Source: JAKQIM01 sp029557965 (lineage in GTDB: Bacteria; Chloroflexota; Anaerolineae; Anaerolineales; UBA4823). Taken from it: a DNA stretch of 21,287 bases. Each line of letters opens with the position of its first letter. The first letter of the stretch is position 1. The DNA lies in contig DAOQUL010000075.1 in the NCBI GenBank assembly GCA_035341015.1, positions 1 through 21,287 of the forward strand. The letters are read 5' to 3'. Both the position numbers and the translations under genes were made by a program. The notes beneath the pieces are model-generated. The model saw nothing but the letters and a program-made list of their open reading frames with translations. It had not been told where the DNA came from and did no database searches. Positions 1 through 8,754 of the stretch are shown here, one piece after another.

Positions 1-936
1 CTTGACCTGGCAGTGGCGAATTATAGTAGTAACGACCTCAATATTGTGCTGGGCAATGGAGATGCCAATTTTTCTGTTGTTTACACCTATACCGTGGGCA
101 CAAACCCCTTCTTTGTGGCCGCCGGCGATCTGGATGGCGACAGTGACCTCGACCTGGCTGTAGCGAATTCTGCCAGCGACAACGTGAGCGTCCTATTGGG
201 AAATGGGGATGGCACCTTTGTCGTTACCGCTAACCCTGCCGTGGGTGATAACCCGCGCTCGGTTGCGATGGGCGACTTTGACGGTGATGGTGGCCTTGAC
301 CTGGCTGTGGCAAATGGAACCAGCAACAACGTGAGCGTCCTATTGGGGGATGGGAATGGCGCCTTTGCTGCCGCCGCCCATTATGCTGCAGGCGCTTACC
401 CTACTTCCTTGGCAGCCGGTGATCTAGACGATGATGGCGACCTTGATCTGGTCACGGCGAACATAAACGATGGCAAGGTGAGCGTGTTGAGAGGAAATGG
501 TGACGGCAGCTTTACTTCGATCGGCGCCCACGCAGCCGGCACAATCCCCCACTCTGTGGCGATGGGCGATTTGGATGGCGATGGCGATCAGGATCTGGCG
601 GTAGCAAATTATAGCAGTAATAACGTGAGTATCCTGCTGGGCGACGGGGCTGGTAGCTTTGCCGCCGCCGCCCCTTGCGCCACAGGAACATCTCCAGCCT
701 CTGTGGCAATGGGTGATTTGGATCGCGACGGCGATCTTGACCTGGTTACTGCCAACACGAACAGTCACAACCTGAGTATGCTGCTGGGCAATGGCAACGG
801 CACCTTTGCCTCTGCCGTTACCTACCCCATGGGCTTAAATCCTTTCTCTGTGATTGCTAGTGACCTGGATGGCGATGGTGACCTCGACCTGGCTGCGGCG
901 AACTACGGCAGCAATAACGTGAGCGTGATGCTCAAC
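1..936 (+). repeat. FG-GAP (VCBS-type) repeats, seven visible
   Basis: Seven units of about 49 residues carry the pattern DLDGDGDLDLAVAN, then NVSVLLGNGDGTF. The LDLAVAN-type landmark recurs at about 1, 148, 295, 442, 586, 736 and 886. Such repeats form integrin-alpha-like beta-propeller blades with calcium in the D-x-D-x-D loops. Seven is a natural propeller number, but the first unit is cut by the window edge, so more may lie upstream. The 20-nt stretch at 181-200 recurs exactly at 328-347, showing recent duplication. Confidence 0.85.
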
Positions 937-3900
937 ACCTCCCCGAATGAAATCGAAGCATACGGTAACAGCAGCCTTATCCTGGATGGCGACATCACTC
1001 CCTCTGCCAGCGACGATACCGATTTTGGGGCGGTAGTGGCGGCGGGCGGCGCGATCGCACACACCTTCACCGTCTCTAACACGGGCACGGCGGACCTGAC
1101 GGTGAGCGGCATCACCTTCGAGGGAGTCAATGCGGCTGATTTTAGTCTCTCGGGCATTTCGTTCCCGGTGGTTATCCATGCCCCTGGCAGCGCGGCCTTC
1201 CAGGTCACCTTCGATCCCTCAGCAGCGGGCTTGCGCAGCGCTACGCTCAACATCGCCAGCGATGATGCCGACGAAAATCCCTATGACTTCGCCATACAGG
1301 GTGTGGGCCTCAACAGCGCCCCGGTGGCAAATGACGACTCGGGTCCAGGCTTCATCACCGATGAAGATACAGCCTTCTTGCTGGATAATGTGTTGGCCAA
1401 CGATAGCGACGTAGATGGCGACCTGCTTTCTGGGGCAAGCTACGATGACAGCGGGGTGCTTGGCTCGCTGAGCTTCATTGCTGGAGCGCCGGGCAGCCTG
1501 GACCCGCTCTTTGATGGAGATGGTATGCTGGCCGCCGATCTCTTTACCAGCCACAGCGAGTATCTCTATGCTCTGGCCCAGCAGCCGGATGGTAAGCTCA
1601 TTGCCGCCGGGGACTTCTTCGATGGTGTTGACTTTAACATCGTCCTGGCGCGCTATCACCCAGATGGCTCGCCAGACCTTAGCTTTGGTACAGATGGCAT
1701 GCAGTGGACTAACCTACACGTGGACGGAATGCAGCCAAACGATCACGGCTACGCCATGCGCTTGCAAATGGATGGTAAGATCCTGGTCGCGGGTAGCACC
1801 GACCTCAGCGGCAGCCCTGATTTTGCCCTGGCGCGCTTTAACCTCGATGGCTCGCTGGATGCCAACTTTGGCGGCTCAGGTTGGGTCTCCACTGACTTTT
1901 CGGGTGGTGAGGATATTGCGGTGGCAATGGCCTTGCTCCCCGACGGACGCATCTTGCTTGGCGGGCACAGTTGGAATGGCACAGACAACGACTTCGCCCT
2001 GGCGCGCTACAACGCTGATGGCTCGCTGGACGGTACCTTTGGCGCCGGTGGCCGGGTGACCAGCCACCTGGGCGGCCCACACGATGACTGTTACAGCCTG
2101 GCTTTGCTGCCAGATGGCAAGATCCTGGCCGGGGGGCAGGTGTACGATGGTACCAGCGAGTATGATTTCGCCCTGGCGCGCTACAATACAAGTGGCGCGT
2201 TGGATAGCACCTTTGGCAGCGGCGGCTGGGTAACCACCGATTTTGGCCGTAACAGCCTGGGACGCAGCCTGCTGTTGCTGCCCGATGGCCTGGGCGGGGT
2301 GGCTGGCCTGCTGCTCGCCGGTTACGCCACAGATGGTGTGAACGCCGATTTTGCCCTGGCGCGCTATACCCTGAATGGTTCACTGGATGGAGCCTTCGGC
2401 ACTGGCGGCCTGGTGCGAACTGATTTTGGCAGTGAAGGGGATGTGGGCAGCGCGGCCATCCTACAGCCGGCAGGCGGCGGAGAGGATGCTGGCATCCTGG
2501 TGGCTGGCTCTACCTTGAACGGCACCGACCCCGACTTCCTCCTGGCGCGTTACACCCTGGATGGAGCCCTGGATGTTGGCTTTGATGGCGACGGCTGGGT
2601 CACTACCGATTTCGGGAGCGGCTCATACGACAATGCCTCGGCCCTGCTGGCGCAGCCAGATGGCAAGATCCTGGTCGGCGGCTGGCGCAATCCCTACGAT
2701 GGCGGCGAAAATGACGTCGCCCTGGCGCGCTACGTGGGCGTAACGGGCTTTTTCTACGATCCGAACGGCCAGCTTGAGCACCTGGCGGCCAGCGAAGTGC
2801 TCACCGAAACCTTTATGTATGTTGCTTCTGACGGTTTCTTGACCGATACGGCCGTGGTCAGCCTCAGGGTGGTTGGCGTCAACGATGCTCCCATAGCTGT
2901 GGACGATGCCTATGGCACGGATGAGGATACAGAGTTGGTGGTGGACGCCCCTGGCCTGCTGGGCAACGACAGCGATGTGGATGAAGACCCACTGAAGGCA
3001 ACGCTGGAGATCGGCCCGCTGCATGGACTGCTGGACCTCAACCTGGATGGCTCTTTCACCTACATGCCGGCGGCGAACTACTATGGCCTGGATTCCTTTA
3101 CCTACATTGCTTCGGATGGGGTCTTGACCGATACAGGGCTGATGACCATTACGGTTGCCCCAGCCAATGACACACCCGTGGCAGTAGACGACTCGGGTCC
3201 CAACTTCATCACCGATGAGGATACTGCCTTTACCATGACCAGCGTGCTGGCGAATGATTCGGATGTAGATGGCGACCTGCTCTATATCCAGAATTTGGAT
3301 ACGAGCGGGACGCGAGGCCTGGTGAGCTTTGGGGCGGCGGGTGGGCTTGACCCAGGCTTTGGCAGCGGCGGCCGGGTGGTGACCGATTTCGGCTCTAGCG
3401 AGTCGCCCATGGATGTGGCCTTGCAGCCGGACGGCAAGCTGCTCGTCTGCGGGCAGATCCTGGATCCCATCCCCGGCCAATATGATTTTATCGTTGCGCG
3501 CTATAATGCTGACGGCAGCCCGGATGATACCTTTGGCAGCGACGGGTGGGTGCAAACCAACTTTACCGAATCCGATACTTGTGTCGGCTTGGCGGTACAG
3601 CCAGACGGAAAGATCATTGCGATCGGCGATACGATGGGAACTAGCTTTTCTGACTTTGCCCTGGCGCGCTACAACCCGGATGGATCCCTTGATGGTACAT
3701 TTGGCGTTGGAGGCCTGGTGATGGTTGACCTGGGTGGGCGTGAGCATGCCCGCGCTGTGGCTCTGCAGCCCGATGGTAAGATCCTGGTGGCCGGTGATGA
3801 TAACAATCAGGACTTTGCCCTGGCGCGCTACGACTCAGATGGCTCGCTTGACAGGCGTTTTGGTGTCAATGGCCTGGTTTTGACCGACTTCTTTGGTGGT

Positions 3901-4943
3901 TACGATAACGCCTTTGCTGCCTTGCTGCAGCCAGATGGCAAGATCGTGGTTGGTGGTTCTGCTCGCAGCGCGAGCGGTGAGGACGATTTTGCCCTGGCAC
4001 GCTACAACCCCGATGGCTCCCTGGATGTGTCGTTTGGGGTGAATGGCAAGGTGGTTACCGATCTACTTTACAACGACTACGGCGGTTCCCTGGCCCTCTA
4101 TTCCGATGGCAGGATTGCACTGGCCGGGCAGGCAAGCTCCGATACATGGAAGATCGCTCTGGTGGTCTATAACCCGGATGGCTCGCTGGATACCGGCTTT
4201 GACAGCGATGGCATCGTCATGACCGACCTGGATTGGCAAAACTTCGCTACTGGTGTGGCCTGGCAGGCGGATGGCAAACTGCTGGTGGCAGGGAGCCTGG
4301 ACAATGGCTCTCAGAGTGATTTTTCCCTTCTGCGCTATAACACCGATGGCTCTCTCGACCTCACCTTCGATGGCGATGGCTGGGCGCGCACGGATCTTTT
4401 GGGTGCTTCGAATGATGCCTCTGGCCTGGTCTTGCAGCCGGATGGAAAGATCGTCGTTGCTGGCTATGTCTGGCAAGGCGACGGCTATGATTTTGCCCTG
4501 GCGCGCTACAATGGCGGGATGGAGCTGGTGTACGACCCGAACGGGCAGTTCGAATATCTGGCGGCGGGCGAGGTGGAAACCGATACTTTCCGTTACATGG
4601 CCAGCGATGGATTCCTGACAGATACCGCTGCCGTCAGCATCACCGTGGTTGGTGTCAACGACGAGCCGTTGGCCATGGACGATGCTTACAGCACGGACGA
4701 GGACACCACGCTGGCTGTGACTGCCCCGGGTGTGTTGGGCAATGATACGGATGTGGATGGTGACGCCCTGCTCTTGACGCTGGATCTTGGCCCGGCAGAT
4801 GGCGACCTGGCGCTGGCTGCCGATGGCTCTTTTGTTTATACCCCCACGGTGAACTTCAACGGTTTAGTCACCTTCACGTACTTTATCTCTGACAGCCTGG
4901 CTTTCAGCCGGGCGACGGTCACCATTACGATCAGTTCGGTGAA
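1..4943 (+). CDS. Giant mosaic surface protein, first part (no 5' end; runs into a gap)
   Basis: The reading frame is open from the first base, so the true start and any signal peptide lie outside the window. Domains in order: seven FG-GAP repeats (1-936), a choice-of-anchor-D/ASPM-like Ig domain (988-1311), a cadherin-like domain (1318-1485 and 2746-2880) interrupted by a delta-60 array, an uninterrupted cadherin-like domain (2881-3165), a second interrupted domain (3166-3330 and 4516-4656) with its own array, and another plain cadherin-like domain from 4657 into the gap. The cadherin-like domains show TDEDT, VLxNDSDVDGD and FTYxxSDG signatures. D-x-D-x-D loops suggest calcium binding. The composition is Asp/Gly-rich with almost no Cys or Lys, as in secreted adhesins. 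The sequence resumes after the gap in another frame because 100 N is a placeholder; I treat 1-7276 as one gene. Cell-surface adhesion or matrix function is inference; no enzymatic domain is visible. Confidence 0.9.
1486..2745 (+). repeat. Delta-60 repeat array A, seven repeats inside an Ig-like domain
   Basis: Units of 55-62 residues follow the consensus QPDGKILVAG, then DFALARYN, then DGSLDxxFGxxGxVxTDF (the delta-60 family, as I recall TIGR02608). The array opens with the second half of a unit (SLDPLFDGDG) and closes with the first half (NDVALARY), so seven units result if the two ends join. Repeats 5 and 6 carry short insertions in the PDGK loop. The flanking sequence is one cadherin-like domain split in two. 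A beta-propeller-like fold is inference. Confidence 0.85.
3331..4515 (+). repeat. Delta-60 repeat array B, seven repeats inside an Ig-like domain
   Basis: The array opens with a half unit (GLDPGFGSGG), contains seven QPDGK-type units, and closes at FALARYN before the host domain resumes at GMELVYDPNGQ. Unit 5 is the most degenerate (YSDGRIAL, IALVVY). Phase of entry and exit matches arrays A and C. Confidence 0.85.
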
Positions 4944-5043
4944 NNNNNNNNNNNNNNNNNNNNNNNNNNNNNNNNNNNNNNNNNNNNNNNNNNNNNNNNN
5001 NNNNNNNNNNNNNNNNNNNNNNNNNNNNNNNNNNNNNNNNNNN
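4944..5043. other. Assembly gap (100 N) inside the giant gene
   Basis: There are exactly 100 N, the usual placeholder for an unsized scaffold join. It lies between two nearly identical cadherin-like half-domains, so repeat collapse is a likely cause. Frame continuity needs a true length divisible by three. By comparison with the plain domain at 2881-3165, one missing half-domain would be roughly 170 nt, with about 285 nt more for each further whole domain. Confidence 0.97.
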
Positions 5044-7276
5044 GCCAGATGGCGCTTTCACCTATAACCCCGCGCCAGACTTCAACGGCGAGATCACCTT
5101 CACCTACTTTATCTCCGATGGCCTGGCTTTCAGCCGGGCGACGGTCGAGATCACGATTAACCAGACCAACGACGCTCCCGCGGCGATGGATGACTGGGGT
5201 CTTGGCTTTACCACCGATGAGGATACTCCCTTCAACCTGGCCGATGTGCTGGATAACGACGCGGACCCGGATGGCGATGCACTCTCGCTGGTCGGTTACG
5301 ATACCGGCAGCACCCTCGGCTCGCTGAGCTACTTGCCCGGCGAGGGCGGCCTGCTCGACTCGACCTTTGGCGGCGGCGGCCTCGTCACCACCGATTTCTC
5401 CGGTAACGGCGAGTGGATCCAGGCCCTGGTCGTTCAGCCGGATGGGAAGATCGTTGCCGCGGGCGTCAGCAACGACTCTTACCGCCCCAATTTTGCTCTG
5501 GCGCGCTACAATGTGGATGGCACGTTGGATGCCAGCTTTGGTGTTGGCGGCCGGGTGATTACCGCCTTCTCAAACCCCGTAGCTGGCGCATTGACCCTGG
5601 CCCTGCAGCCGGACGGCAAGATCATTGCCGCCGGGTATGCATTTAACGGAACCAACAATGATTTTGCCCTGGTGCGCTACCATGCGAATGGCTCGCTGGA
5701 TACTTCCTTCGGCGGCGATGGCCTGGTGATGACTGACTTCTCTGTGGAGGACGAAGCCCATGGGGTGGTCGTTCAGCCGGATGGCAAGATCATTGCCGCC
5801 GGGTACACCCATGGCATCTTAAGTGACGCGGACTTTGCCCTGGTACGCTATAACACGGATGGCTCGCTGGATGCTGGCTTTGGCAGCAATGGCCTGGTGA
5901 TCACCGATTTCTCTGGTGATTATGATTTCGCCGAGGCCCTGGTCTTACAGTCAGATGGCAAGCTTATTGCGGCGGGCTACATAGAAAGTTTAAACAGCTC
6001 TCTCTATGCCCTGGCGCGTTACAATGCAGATGGCACGCTGGATGCCAGCTTTGGCAGCGGCGGCCTCGTCACCACCAGCTTTGGCGATCATGAATATGCT
6101 TATGGCCGCGATATGCTCTTACAGCCAGACGGCAAGATCGTCCTGGCCGGGATGGCCAATGATGCCGATACCAGCCAGGATTTTGCCCTGGCGCGTTACA
6201 ATGCAGATGGCACGCTGGATGCCAGCTTTGGTAGCGGCGGCCTCGTCACCAGCGACTATGGCAGTTATGAACATGCCTTTGGCGTTGTCAGGCAGGCGGA
6301 TGGCAAGCTTGTGGCGGGGGGGATTCGGTACAATACCATGAATTACGCCATGGATATGGCCCTGGTGCGTTACAACACAGATGGCTCGCCGGACTCTAGC
6401 TTTGGCAGCAATGGCCTGGTGACCACCGACTTTGGCCAGGATGATAACGCTTATGCCCTGGCCCTGCAGCCGGATGGCAGGCTTGTGGCCGGTGGATATA
6501 CAACCACCAACTCGAATGATTTTGCCCTGGCCCGCTACACTACAGCCCCCGGCAGCTTTGCCTATGACCCAAACGGCCAGTTCGAGTGGCTGCAAGCCGG
6601 GCAGGTAGCCACCGATACTTTCACCTACGAGGTCAGTGATGGCGCTCTCACCGATAGGGCTACCGTCAGCCTGACGATTATGGGTGTCAACGACGCCCCG
6701 GCTGCCAGCGCCGGCCCGGACCAGGCTGTGGACGAGGGCCAGGTGGTGCGGTTCACCGGGGGCTATACAGACCCAGACAGTGTTATCATTGTGACTTCTT
6801 CGACCGTTGCCTGGACTTTTGGCGATAAAACGGCGGCGACCGGCACCCTGACGCCCACGCACATATACGTCGATAACGGCGTTTACACCGTCACGCTCGT
6901 CATCACCGATGAGATGGGTGCTGTGGGCAGCGACTGGCTGGTGGTCACAGTGACCAACGTAGACCCGGTTCTCTCAGAGATTTCCGACCAGTCGGTGGTG
7001 GCGGGTCAGGTTCTCACCGTCACGGCTTCCTTCTTTGACCCGGGCAGTGAGGATGTGCTTACCCTGGATGTGGACTGGGGAGACGGCCTCACCGAAACCT
7101 TCCCACTGCCTGATGGCACCGAAGCCTTCCCGCTTGATCATATCTACGCTGATGATGGTACGTACACCGTTAAGGTGACCGTGACGGATGACGATGGTGG
7201 CGAAAGTGAAGTTCAATTTCTTGCCATTGTAAGCTCCACCAGTCACCGTATCTGGCTGCCGGTGATTTCTAAATAG
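5044..7276 (+). CDS. Giant mosaic surface protein, C-terminal part after the gap
   Basis: This continues the preceding gene. The first codons after the gap encode the second half of a cadherin-like domain (PDGAFTYNP onward) nearly identical to the half just before the gap. The frame is open back to the gap, so the ATG at 5186 lies inside a domain and is not the start. Then follow a third interrupted cadherin-like domain (5168-5341 and 6548-6688) holding a seven-repeat delta-60 array, and two PKD domains (about 6689-6961 and 6962-7237) with WTFGD/VDWGD and YTVxxxVTD motifs. The protein ends in a short tail, HRIWLPVISK, with no transmembrane anchor and no LPxTG-plus-helix signal. From memory, many Chloroflexota exported proteins end in a similar aromatic-LPxx tail, which may be a sorting or anchoring signal. 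The stop codon lies 9 bp from the stop of the convergent kinase gene. Confidence 0.9.
5342..6541 (+). repeat. Delta-60 repeat array C, seven repeats inside an Ig-like domain
   Basis: The array opens with a half unit (LLDSTFGGGG), has seven QPDGK-type units, and closes at FALARYT before the host resumes at GSFAYDPNGQ. Units 4 and 5 share a 67-nt block (6008-6074 and 6185-6251) differing at one base, pointing to recent duplication or conversion of one repeat. Confidence 0.85.
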
Positions 7277-7292
7277 GCGATGCCCTCACCGG
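7259..7292. terminator. Possible weak hairpin between convergent genes
   Basis: CCGGTGA (7259-7265) and TCACCGG (7286-7292) form a perfect 7-bp stem around a 20-nt loop that spans the space between the two stop codons. No T-tract follows on either strand, so a termination role is weakly supported. No better terminator is visible between the giant gene and the kinase gene. Confidence 0.25.
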
Positions 7293-8305
7293 GTTGCTGA
7301 GGTCCGGTCTGCCTGGTAAGCGATCTCGATCGTGCCGCCGGGCAGGAAGTTGGCCTTTACATAGTGCAGGCTTTGGGCACGATCCTCCCCGCCCTCGCTG
7401 GTTGCCAGGATCTGCTCGCAAAAGGCGGCGATATCCTGCACAATGCGTTCGTAGCGGTAGTATGCCAGGGCAGCCTGGTTGATCTGCGCTGCCCCATAGC
7501 CGCGATAGAACAGGGCCTCTTCTTCTTGCGGCGCATATCCCCTGAAGCCCTGCCCACCGCCGAAGAACATCAGATCGCGTTCTTTGGGCGCCAGGATAGG
7601 ACCGTCCCAATCGACGATATAGAGTCTGCCCTGGGGGGTGATGTGCAGGTTGCCGGCGTGCAGGTCTGAGTGGCAAACTACGCAGCTCGGGGCCTGGGCT
7701 TGCAGCGCTTGCCCCAGCCGCTCGGCCCGTTCCACCAGTTGGAGCACCAGGGCGTGCTGATCCCTCAGCAGGGCCGCCAGTTGGCTGGCAGCCGGGTCGG
7801 TGAAGGTTTCTGCCTCTGCCTGGGCCACGAAGGTACGCACCGCCTGGCGGTAACGAGGAGCGTAGCTTTCTTGTGGAACGGATTTCAACAGGGCGGGCGG
7901 CAGGGATGCGCTGTGCAGGGTCTTGATTGCCACGCCCAGCTCTTCCCACTGCTGTGCCGAGAGCATCACGTTGTATCCGTCTTGCCCGTCTACAAAGGGG
8001 TATAAGATGAGCTTGTAGGCTTCCATGTCGGCCCACAGCTTGCCGGATGGGGTTTCGAGGGGGGCGATGATCTGCGCCAGGCCCTGTTCGTTGAGCGCCT
8101 TGGGCAGCGTGACGGTGACAGGGTTGAAGTCTCCACCGCGCAGCTTAACGAAATAGGCCGCGCCATGTTTATCCTCGGCGCGGTAGACGGCGGTGTTCAC
8201 ATCTGCCCCCAGCGGCAAGAAGCCCAGGCTGTGCACGCTCAGCCTGAATTCCCCCTCCAGGCAGGCGCAGATTTTGCCTTCATCGAGATTGGGTTTTTCT
8301 AGCAT
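7286..8305 (-). CDS. APH-fold kinase, spectinomycin phosphotransferase APH(9)-like
   Basis: This 339-residue cytoplasmic kinase-like protein is close to the roughly 330 residues of APH(9). It shows an N-lobe lysine (FVKL, K54), the catalytic loop HSDLHAGN (D214, N219), and the metal-binding IVDWD (D232), followed by APKERDLMFFGGG and later YYRYERIVQDIA. As I recall, these latter motifs and the opening MLEKPN closely match Legionella APH(9)-Ia, which phosphorylates spectinomycin. All catalytic residues are present. The ATG at 8305 is chosen because the N-terminus then matches APH(9) and because TATAAT lies 6 nt before it; an ATG 45 nt further upstream would lie beyond that promoter. No Shine-Dalgarno sequence is present, so a leaderless mRNA is expected. 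It is divergent from a VanZ-like gene. Other small-molecule kinase activity is possible. Confidence 0.85.
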   Translation of the reverse strand: MLEKPNLDEGKICACLEGEFRLSVHSLGFLPLGADVNTAVYRAEDKHGAAYFVKLRGGDFNPVTVTLPKALNEQGLAQIIAPLETPSGKLWADMEAYKLILYPFVDGQDGYNVMLSAQQWEELGVAIKTLHSASLPPALLKSVPQESYAPRYRQAVRTFVAQAEAETFTDPAASQLAALLRDQHALVLQLVERAERLGQALQAQAPSCVVCHSDLHAGNLHITPQGRLYIVDWDGPILAPKERDLMFFGGGQGFRGYAPQEEEALFYRGYGAAQINQAALAYYRYERIVQDIAAFCEQILATSEGGEDRAQSLHYVKANFLPGGTIEIAYQADRTSATR

Positions 8306-8310
8306 TTGGA

Positions 8311-8319
8311 TATTATAAT
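8311..8319. promoter_or_regulatory. Overlapping divergent -10 elements, both leaderless
   Basis: Only 20 bp separate the start codons of the kinase gene (ATG at 8305, minus) and the VanZ-like gene (GTG at 8326, plus). This space holds TATAAT on the plus strand (8314-8319, 6 nt before GTG) and TATAAT on the minus strand (8312-8317, 6 nt before ATG), sharing four base pairs. Transcription starting 6-7 nt downstream would begin at or next to each start codon. No convincing -35 element was seen for either direction. Confidence 0.7.
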
Positions 8320-8325
8320 GCGGCT

Positions 8326-8654
8326 GTGAATCTTGAGAGGAAACCCCCACCCCGGCCCTGGCGCGCTGCCTGCCTGCTGATCGCCTGGCTGGCCGGCATG
8401 CTCTTCCCGATGGCTTTGTTGGGAAAGTTTTGGCCGGCTTTCCGTTATCGCTTTGATGCCATCTTCGGCCCTGAGCGGATGCACATCATCATGCACGCCC
8501 TGTTGTTTGCCGGGCTGGTGCTGCTGTTGTGGGCTGTTTTGGGCCTGCGCCCTGGGCGGCGTGCGCTCTGGCTAACCCTTGGGGTTGTACTGCTGGTCGC
8601 GGCCTTGCAAGAAGGCTTCCAGGCTATCAGCAATAGCTACTTCTCGCTGCGTGC
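8326..8654 (+). CDS. VanZ-like integral membrane protein, 3' part lost in gap
   Basis: About 109 residues are visible before the gap. After a short basic N-terminus come hydrophobic segments at roughly residues 13-32, 48-67 and 77-96. The segment FGPERMHIIMHALLFAGLVL, followed by a helix and then ALQEGFQ, matches the VanZ-like pattern of a DK-x-x-H-like motif, a helix and a Q-E-x-x-Q element, which in the family leads to a conserved Asp/Asn-Gly segment that would fall in the gap. VanZ-like proteins are found in glycopeptide resistance clusters but most have no known role. Start GTG at 8326 lies 6 nt after TATAAT with no ribosome binding site, so it is probably leaderless. The C-terminus and stop are not visible. 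Confidence 0.6.
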
Positions 8655-8754
8655 NNNNNNNNNNNNNNNNNNNNNNNNNNNNNNNNNNNNNNNNNNNNNN
8701 NNNNNNNNNNNNNNNNNNNNNNNNNNNNNNNNNNNNNNNNNNNNNNNNNNNNNN
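8655..8754. other. Assembly gap (100 N) between two convergent genes
   Basis: There are exactly 100 N. The VanZ-like gene enters from the left and the C39 peptidase-like gene ends here from the right, so both 3' ends and their terminators are missing. The true length is unknown. Confidence 0.97.

Noticed and set aside
2623..3747. Long antisense open frame (374 codons) opposite the giant gene
   Set aside because: It mirrors the repeat periodicity of the sense gene, has no initiation signal or recognisable domain, and the sense frame is clearly coding.
4944..5043. Frameshift or programmed frameshift in the giant gene
   Set aside because: The frame change coincides exactly with a 100-N placeholder, so no real frameshift is shown.
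1..7276. Regular DNA repeats that could suggest a CRISPR array or minisatellite
   Set aside because: The periodicity is at the protein level, with units of about 147 or 165-185 nt, an open frame throughout and variable third positions.
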